64,000 bases of DNA from Erodium maritimum (Eukaryota > Streptophyta > Magnoliopsida > Geraniales > Geraniaceae), in contig OY997592.1 in assembly GCA_963921825.1 (NCBI GenBank), positions 65,678,336-65,742,335 of the forward strand, given 5' to 3'. Position 1 is the stretch's first letter. Each line of letters begins with the position of its first letter. Under the pieces are notes generated by a model, which worked only from the letters and a program-made list of their open reading frames with translations, was not told the origin of the DNA and did no database searches. Position numbers and translations under genes: made by a program. Positions 56,991 to 64,000 of the stretch are shown here, in pieces.

Positions 56991-59112
56991 CTACCTACCT
57001 CTAGCTACGTTCTGGATCAGGACCTGGCCCACGCCCTCGCCGAGACCCTCAATGAGGCCTCCGAGGAAATCGATGACCGCAACGGACGCGACCTTAGCCG
57101 CGGCCCCGAAGACGCTGGGCTTGTCGCGGCCCTTGAGCCCGTTGTCCCTGAGCCCATTCACCACGTCCTTGGCGCACACCGCGTGCACGTGGTACTCACA
57201 CGTCTTGCACCGGTAAACCCTCCCGGACCTCGATGATGATCTCCTCTTACACTCCCCGCACACGGAGTCGCCGCCGTCGGCCGCCGGCAGGATCATCAGC
57301 GGGTGTGGGTGGCTCGGCAGGAAGATTTCCTCCGGCAGCATGGCGCAGCAGGGGTGCATCTGGAACCCGCACGCGCCGCACCGGAACGCGAACCCCTTCG
57401 TGGGCTTCGCGCATATGTCGCACTTGTTGGATTGGTACTTGCCACCTTTCACTACAACACGGAAGAGCATGAGAATAATTAATTACAGAATAGTTTTGGC
57501 ACAAACATGATGAAATGGTAGACAAATTTTGTTCATTTGATTCCTATATAGTACGTACTATATAGAATATGAAACCGTCGAAAACATTATGCTAATGCTT
57601 TGGTCGTCCTTTGCATGTCTTATATATTAAATACATAGTGTTCAATGTGTCACCCATAAGTTAACACAAGTTCGAGGCACAATTGTGATGTTATATTTTT
57701 ACACGTGTCTTCACGGAGCTGGATATGAAATATTTAGAGAAAGAAATGAGTTTATTGAGGAAAGAGATTAATGGCTATTCTATTAGAGACAATTTAGATA
57801 AATAGAAGCAAAAAAAGTATGTTTCTGTCTGTGAGATTTTTATGTGACGGAAAAAAAACTGATTCGTGTTATATTAAAATGTCAACTCAAGTTTTTGGTT
57901 GAATTGGTTCTCTAAGAGCATCACCAATAACCTGCCATGACTAGTGTCAAGAAGTCATGGTAGGATGTGTTTTATGGTTTTCTCTCTCTTTCCTACCATG
58001 GCCTTTCCAATGGTCTGCCATAACTAGTAGTAGGGAGCCATAGTTTGTAGTTGTTTTTGGAGCAAAATGACCTTCTCTCTCCTCTAAAATAGCTTCTACC
58101 ATCGCGTCGCGTCGTGTATGGATCTTGCCACGACCCATACCCACGCCCCTCTTGCAATGATGTTCTGCCACGATAAGTCGTGGCAGAGCCGTGGCAGGCC
58201 CTGCCACGACACGCCTTCCACGACCGTTGTGGATGCTTTAATAATAATCAAGGTTTTAAAATTCGCTAGGCGCTATTCGTAAGGTTAGGGTCTTCGAGGA
58301 TTAATCGGGGGCTAGACGGACATAAACCGAATTTTTATTTTTCTATTGTTTTTTAATTTTTGATAAATATATTAGAAACAAAATATGACTATCATTATAT
58401 TAAAAATAATAAAAAATATTTAAAATACCTAAAAAACAACACCAAACAACTCGAAAGCACATCTCCTAATTTCATCAACATCAAACAATTTTACATGACC
58501 ATCTAGTAATTTTAACCTAATTAATATATTATACAAAATTGTTTCAAACATCTAGACGATTAGGCGGGTCGGCTAAGCCTAGGCAAAACGACATCCAATC
58601 GAGACTTTTAGAACACTGATAATAATAAGACACTAACCTGGTTTGGAGTAGAGGAGCAGTTGATGGTAGGAATGGAAGGGGTGGGAGAGGAGGGCCGGAG
58701 GGGCTAGGGCGCAGAACTCATGGAGCTGGAAGTCACAGCTCTGGCACGAGTATCGCCGGCCGGAGCCATACTCCTTGCAGCCGGCGCAGGTGTAGAGGTC
58801 GGGGAGAATCATCTCCGAGAGAGGGTGTTGAGGGTGGCTGAAATGGAGGATCTCTTCCCCGACCACCAGCTGCGGCGAGGCCGGGTACTCCATCATAGGC
58901 GGCTTTCTCGGCTTATAAGTAGAAGGAACAGTTGGGATCAATACTGGGTCTGGCGTTGGGGATGGGGATGGGTACGCACAATTAGGGTTAGGGTTTGCAA
59001 GTAATGGCACCATAGGTTGGGACTGTTTCAGGAGAAACGTTCCCGATCTTCTCATAGTCCTGCTCTTCGGATTTGCGAAGGAGGGTCTGTTACTGTTACT
59101 ACTAAAGCTCAT
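56991..59112 (-). CDS. DC1 (C1-like zinc finger) domain protein
   Basis: Exon 1 59112-58638 (donor CCAG/GTTAGT) and exon 2 57451-56991 (acceptor TGTAG/TGAAAG) join in phase 1 to 311 residues. The N-terminal ~100 residues are Ser/Pro-rich (MSFSSNSNRPSFANP, PSPSPTPDP) and look disordered. Then come C1-like modules: HFSHPQHPL with CAGCKEYG, CQSCDFQLHEFC; CDICAKPTKG, CGACGFQMHPCC; and CGECKRR, CKTCEYHVHAVC. Cys/His spacing fits DC1, a plant zinc-binding fold often proposed to bind lipids or partners in signalling. The C-terminus has a hydrophobic Gly-rich stretch (VAVIDFLGGLIEGLGEGVG). ATG 59112 is chosen over 59166 since the latter is about 16 bases from the TATA box. The intron carries two MITEs. 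Precise function unknown. Confidence 0.9.
57916..58238. mobile_element. Tourist-like MITE in the DC1 gene intron, 323 bp
   Basis: The termini GAGCATCACCAAT and the right end GTTGTGGATGCTT are imperfect inverted repeats, with TAA at 57913-57915 and 58239-58241 as target duplication. The interior has repeated TGCCA/TGGCA words (CTGCCACGAC). Related by its GAGCATC tip to the Harbinger element at 19312. Confidence 0.75.
58249..58618. mobile_element. hAT-like MITE in the DC1 gene intron, 370 bp
   Basis: The ends CAAGGTTTTAAAATTCG and CGAGACTTTTAGAACACTG are inverted repeats, with a perfect 8-bp duplication ATAATAAT at 58241-58248 and 58619-58626. It has GCTAGGCGCTA near the left end as in the family members at 36.8-38.7 kb. 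It sits three bases from the Tourist MITE's own duplication and ends 10 bases before the exon 1 donor. Confidence 0.85.
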
Positions 59113-59181
59113 GATTCGTAATGGATGTGTGTGTGAAGTAGTGGCTGGGGTGTAAGTTGGATACAAAAACAGATGTGAGAA

Positions 59182-59189
59182 TATTTATA
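59182..59189 (-). promoter_or_regulatory. Probable TATA box of the DC1 gene
   Basis: The minus strand reads TATAAATA about 70 bases upstream of ATG 59112. This spacing supports 59112 as start. Confidence 0.5.
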
Positions 59190-59416
59190 TGTGCTGTAAA
59201 GGTTTATACTATTTGGGAGCCATGCACTTTTTCTCATAGACATGAAGATGAGAGATAAAGTAGAGCCTCTGTTGGGCAGATTACATGTGTTACTACAAGT
59301 CTTGATCCACAAGTTTCACATAAAAATGGAAACTTCATTAATCAAATCAAAACAACAAGCATAAAACAAAAAATATGCTATAGTACCATTCTTTGCTCCC
59401 TCTTATTGTATGTTTA

Positions 59417-60045
59417 CAAAGGTTGTAAAAAACGTTAAACGCTAATCGGACGGGAAGGGGTCCCAGACGCTAGATGGAGATTAATCGGGGATTAATAGGA
59501 TTATTATTTTATTATTTTTTATTATATAATATCAAAAAAATTATTATACTATATAAGAATATTATAAGTTATATCGAACATTAAATATATTAAAAAACGT
59601 AAATATTATACTAAACTAAAAGCATCATACAATTTTTAGAAGAATATCAATAAGTATGACTATGTCAACTCAATTAATACAGATTTGTGCACCATTTATG
59701 TTTTGAAAATACTAAACAAAAAATATTAATAGTGTGAATTAAACTCGGGATGTAACATTAGAACAAAGTGTGCTCTACCAAATCAACTAGCATAATTTTA
59801 TGGTTTCACTTAGTTTGTAGAAGGTTAGAAACTATTTTTTTAACTAAGAATCCGACCCGACGCCTGACCGACCCGTTTAATTAATCGGCCAGGCGGTGAT
59901 TAATCGGCCAAATCGGGGATTAATCGGTCATATTCCGTCCAAACGGCCTGGAACGCCTTAAGAGGATAAATCGGATCGGTAGAGCCCATTACAGCGCCTA
60001 GGCAGGGCATAGGCGTCTTCAGACGGGGATTTTTACAACATTAAT
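59417..60045. mobile_element. hAT-like element of the same family (decayed)
   Basis: The left end CAAAGGTTGTAAAAAACG and the right end GGGGATTTTTACAACATT are inverted repeats, with GCTAATCGG and GGATTAATCGG words inside as in the other members. No clear 8-bp duplication remains. AT-rich centre without coding content. Confidence 0.6.
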
Positions 60046-61800
60046 AGTTGCTTAAAAACTTCCCTTTATTTCTCGTGTCAATATATCAGGATTCGTATCA
60101 CGAATAAACCATCATGTATGCATACAGTACTAAATACGTATATAATTTTCGAATCTTATAGATTTTGTTATGATTTGCGTATATAAAGATAAAGACATCT
60201 TATATATAGATCAAATAGAATAAAATTAAATAAGACGGTGTACAGTAAATGAAATACGATTATGATTTAGTAATTTATATTGTTAGGGTTATGTCTTTTC
60301 CATGACACAATAAGAATAAAACTAGGGCCCAAATTAGAAAAGAAGAATGGATTCTCTAAGGGAAAGACGTTAATTTAGGGATTGAACACACTCGAGGAGG
60401 TAGCTACATAGCCAATATCAACTTATTTTAGATACCGTATTTGCAACAAAGTCAAGGTTCCTTTCTCTATATCTTCTTAATCATGAGCAGCTGCATGTGA
60501 ATTTTCATTGCCAACACAAACTTTTTCTTCGAAAGTTCTTCATCAACTTTTGAATTTTTCATCCCTACACACAAACTCTCATGACCCGACGAATCTAAAT
60601 CTATGTGTAAGGCTACTTTTGATTCGATCCTAACTAAAGTTACCAATACAAGGAAAATTTTGCAGCCCATTTCAGTTTTTTTCTCTCTTTTAATATACGG
60701 TTAAGTGTTGGATTAGAGAAGAGATTCATGAGGTTCGATTGGGATGTGCACTAAAATTCCTTTGATTGTCTCTTTTATTCGTGAGTTGTATAGCATTTTG
60801 CAACAAATATTTAATAGGATGCTTTTGTTTTTTTTCAATCATTTGACTAAATGTCACTGATGCCCTTTAATCAGTTTATGCTTTACAAGTGATTCCCTTA
60901 CTCCAATTATCACCAACAAGAAATAAATCCCAGCATTCAAATTAAGTATAGTCAAGAATAAAAATATATTCGAAATTTCTGCGAAAAAACTGATTTGTTT
61001 GATTTGCACGATTTGCACGTATTTGATATGATTTGTCAGTAGAAATATTAGGAACTTCATGTAGGATGATATTCTAATTTCTATCGGTTGCATATAATCG
61101 TCCAATTATTTTCTGAAATGGATTTGATCATAAGATAAGAATATCGGTGATTGCACATGTCCTTTTGTTATGAAGGATTAACCAAGCGTTGAATAATTTG
61201 TTAGTATATACAAAGTTATAACTAAGTTTTCTAGTATCAGTTTGAGTTTTCAATTGATTTGGTTTTTTAATATTATGATATTGGTGTTTTACGGACACGG
61301 ATTCAAACTCTATTATTTTTAAAAATATATATTATTTGTTCTCGACCGGTCTCTTTTTCTCTCAACGGACATAATAGAATACTTGAACCTTAACACGATC
61401 CTTAACGTATAGTTCTTAGTTGTGGACAACATAGCACCTGAATAGTTGGAAAGTGAGCTTTAAATGATTCTTGATCTTATGATTTACGAAAGCCAGATGT
61501 TCCTGAGCAATTTTGCGGGATATTATTAGAAAGCATATATATGTAATTATGTGTAGTGTGTAGAGTAGGAAAAAGAGTGTCCAAATTAGTATAAAGTGGT
61601 TTAGGAGAAACATAACGGCATGTGCAGTGATATGATGCTCGACTCGAAATTAAACTCGAAATCTAGAATAAAAAAATTATTGCTGAAAATTTGAAACTGG
61701 TTAACACGTAACAACTAAGAAGAAACTCAGGCAGTGTAGGAGGAAGATAGTACCAAGAGTATAGAAAATAGTTCCATGGAATAAATCTGACAATTTGAAC
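60046..61800. other. AT-rich stretch without recognised features
   Basis: Short frames (at most 83 codons) without domains on either strand. No repeats or RNA genes recognised. Confidence 0.45.
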
Positions 61801-61804
61801 CGTA

Positions 61805-62335
61805 AGTAGGTGAGAGTCGATGCTATTTTGACCGTAAAAGGATCCTCTCGATTAGCCAGAGTCATAACCGTAAAAGGGGTCGAGGCGGTTCCGGCGGTGG
61901 AGGCTAGGGAGAAGGACGCGCCGGCTGCAACTGCGGCTTCAGGGACAACTCAAGAGACGGCGGCGGCATCAAAGACGACGACGACATCAGAGATGGCGAC
62001 GGCTTCAAAGACGGCGGCGACAACATCAGGGACGGTGGCCTCAGAGACGGAAACCCCCGGAGTTGCAGAGGATGGACCGAAAAAGTTCGGGAGACGCTTC
62101 GTTGGTGGCGGGAGAAGGTCAACGTCGCGGTGACTAGAGGAGGCCCGACAGAAACCCTAGAAGAAAAAACCTTCTCATGATCCGCAGGAACGGTGCAAGG
62201 GAGAGGATATGTAGAAGAGAGAAGCATAATCATGGCATAGGTCATGGTAAAAACCTTGGTCATAGCTATGGCTTTTGGGTGTTGCGGCAGAGAGCTTTTC
62301 TTAGGGTTTTCAACCATGTTATTAAGATAGAGACA
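61805..62335 (-). repeat. GC-rich dispersed repeat, family R1 (copy 3, partial)
   Basis: On the minus strand ATGACCAAGGTTTTTACC, ATGACCTATGCCATG and TATGCTTCTCT match the first part of copy 2. The 137-codon frame 62317-61904 ends in a Ser/Pro/Leu-rich tract that reflects degenerate 9-15 base repeats (TCAGAGACGG, TCAAAGACGG) at 61935-62060. No recognised domain. Confidence 0.45.
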
Positions 62336-63110
62336 ATCAAAGTATGATTTATTTATTTTTGTCTACTTAAATTAAACGGTTTGTTTATGGAATCTCGGCC
62401 ATATATAACATTGACAGGACAAACGGACTCATGTATCTGTTAGTTCCCTTACCAATCTTTTCTTGAGAAAGGGTATAAGTTCGATTAATCAAAAAAAATC
62501 AAATGTATAAATCCGGTACAAATAAACAGAGCACAGTCTATGGATACAACCCGAAACAATCCAAGGTACCATTCGAAATCCCCTTCTCTAAACTCAAGAA
62601 GGTGATCCGATTCAATTGGATAACACAAGATTCAATTCTACAAACATCCGTAGAAAAGTAGAGGCAGATGGAAATACGCTCAGTAATGCCAAGTCAAGAG
62701 GCTAAATAATGCATTAGGTGGTTGTCTTAACTTGCGAGGTGATGACTAAAGTCCTTTCATTGAATCTGGCCCTTCACCCGAAGGCTACATACGGACCCGG
62801 ATGCCTGAAAGACTTGGTTGATTATGGGCCCAATGGGTTTCGTTCCTCCATTAGGCCCCGGGCCCCGAGGGTCCGGATTAGGGTCCTCGTCGATACAGTA
62901 GGGCCAGTACCGACAAGCGATGGTCTCATGAGCCTGCTGTTGCAAACAGATATGAAGCAACACCCGTAAGGAGCAAAAACTCATGGTATGGATAAGTTGA
63001 TAATTCGAAAGCACTTCTAATATATGTGAAGTTAGGCTCTCTTTCACGCATAAACATAAAAGGTACAAATTACAAGATCCGACAAAGTCAGCACCCAAAA
63101 TACCTTACTT
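62336..63110. other. Stretch without recognised features
   Basis: No supported gene. A GC-rich patch around 62820-62900 contains GGCCCCGGGCCCCGAGG. The right part may belong to the LINE fragment that follows. Confidence 0.4.
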
Positions 63111-63119
63111 ATCATTTCC

Positions 63120-63770
63120 CAAATCTTAAGTCTATTCCAAGAAGAAAGATTATCCGGCCTCTTCGGACCTTCAGGGTTTGAACAGACTCTTGGGGATCGG
63201 ATGGGTGTCTTATAATCTTTTGGAATATTGCATGGTGCTCTATGGTTCCTCTCTCCCTCATGTTTCCCCGTATATTCTCCCTCGCTACAAACCGAAAAGA
63301 AAAATATTGGAACGAAAGCGAATGGACTCCTATTCTTCGCAGAGCTCTTAGAGGTCGAGAAGTAGGCTCTTTGAACAACCTCCTTCTTCATGCAAACCCT
63401 TTCAAACCGAAACTCCTCCCTAACGCCATTGCCTGGAACTACATTAAAGGATCTTTTAAGGTAAAGGACTGCTACCAAGCTATTTGTAAAGGTCTTGAAT
63501 CTCCAATATCTCTCTGGACTCCTTACATTTGGAAAGCAAAACTTCCTCCAAAAATTTCCTTCTTTAGCTAGTTGGTCGCTTTGGAAGCTATCCCCTCCAT
63601 ATCCTTCTTAGAAGATACAGACATATCCATCTCAATAGCTCAAGAGATGATAGTCTAATGGCATGGTCTTTATCCAAAAGGTACTTTAAAACTGTATTGG
63701 TCTCGCCTTCTCTTCATTGGGTTTTGACATTTTTGGCTTTCAAGAAATGTAACGATCCTCACTAGAACTT
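63120..63770 (+). pseudogene. LINE ORF2 C-terminal fragment (zinc-binding region after reverse transcriptase)
   Basis: The frame WCSMVPLSLMFPRIFSLATN (about 63235-63295), then EWTPILRRALRGREVGSL and GSFKVKDCYQAI followed by WTPYIWKAKLPPKISFF, matches the zf-RVT region that follows reverse transcriptase in plant LINEs. A stop at 63569 replaces the expected Trp in FFSW. After it traces continue (about 63570-63760) with further stops. The reverse transcriptase core is not visible to the left, so the copy is 5'-truncated or rearranged. The last 230 bases of the window show nothing more. Confidence 0.75.
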
Positions 63771-64000
63771 TAGAACCTGAAAAGTCCTTGTTTGCAAAAA
63801 CTCAGCACCTGAGCTTCCCGCTACTCCAAAACTCAAACTCTGAAGTTCCAAGTTCAGCTTGGCCTTATCTTTCTAAAAACTCACTGATTGAATTGGAACG
63901 ATCTCCAATCCTCACCTCAGCTTTTCATCTTGGCTTAGCGTATGGTCTTGAAGCTCTCTACTAGTACTTTGTTCCTAAAGTTGATAAAAACCGTTCTTTC

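Noticed and set aside
1..64000. CRISPR arrays, bacterial operons, tRNA or rRNA genes
   Set aside because: No regularly spaced repeats of that type, no cloverleaf or rRNA sequence recognised; the intron structure and transposons are those of a plant nuclear genome.

Overview
The window is nuclear DNA from a flowering plant, most likely a eudicot. The evidence is intron-bearing wall-associated kinase (WAK-like) and DC1-domain genes, plant LTR retrotransposons with tRNA-Met primer sites, and plant-type LINE, hAT, PIF/Harbinger and Mutator elements. The species cannot be read from the sequence. There is one 200-N assembly gap. All host genes that I could model are on the minus strand; most of the rest is transposon-derived or featureless AT-rich DNA.

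Layout. Four WAK-like receptor kinase genes lie in tandem. WAK1 (exons at 4450-3511 and 2316-2170; its kinase exon starts about 12 bases beyond the left edge), WAK2 (18587-15068, intact, about 733 residues), WAK3 (43156-39968, frameshifted at the DFG motif) and WAK4 (53303-49824, frameshifted late in the kinase). Every copy has the same three-exon plan: exon 1 is signal peptide plus GUB_WAK domain and one EGF-like module, exon 2 is one calcium-binding-type EGF module, and exon 3 is transmembrane helix plus kinase. Both introns are phase 1. A fifth host gene, a two-exon DC1 (C1-like zinc finger) protein, is at 59112-56991. The duplicated WAK unit is larger than the gene: promoter blocks and a plus-strand block beyond the 3' end of the gene recur with the copies, and one orphan promoter copy (about 12677-12720) has no gene attached.

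Mobile DNA explains most of the spacing between the WAK copies. It includes a degraded Gypsy gag (6.2-7.5 kb), a deleted Copia element (7.5-9.7 kb), a PIF/Harbinger transposase (19.3-21.1 kb), a 989-bp element with inverted LTRs (21159-22147), two complete LINE-type insertions with target duplications (23890-25464 and 27672-29670), a solo LTR nested in another LTR of the same family (30947-36622), and a Pack-MULE that carries a piece of an LRR-extensin-like gene, itself nested in a hAT-like element (36977-38721). A third copy of the large LTR family, with primer binding site, runs across the gap at 45.6-48.4 kb.

Functionally, WAK proteins sit in the plasma membrane, with an extracellular part that in this family contacts pectin and a cytoplasmic Ser/Thr kinase. 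The array looks like a birth-and-death cluster: one intact copy with an altered catalytic loop (HGD instead of HRD), one cut by the window edge, and two with single-base frameshifts that are either pseudogenising mutations or assembly errors.
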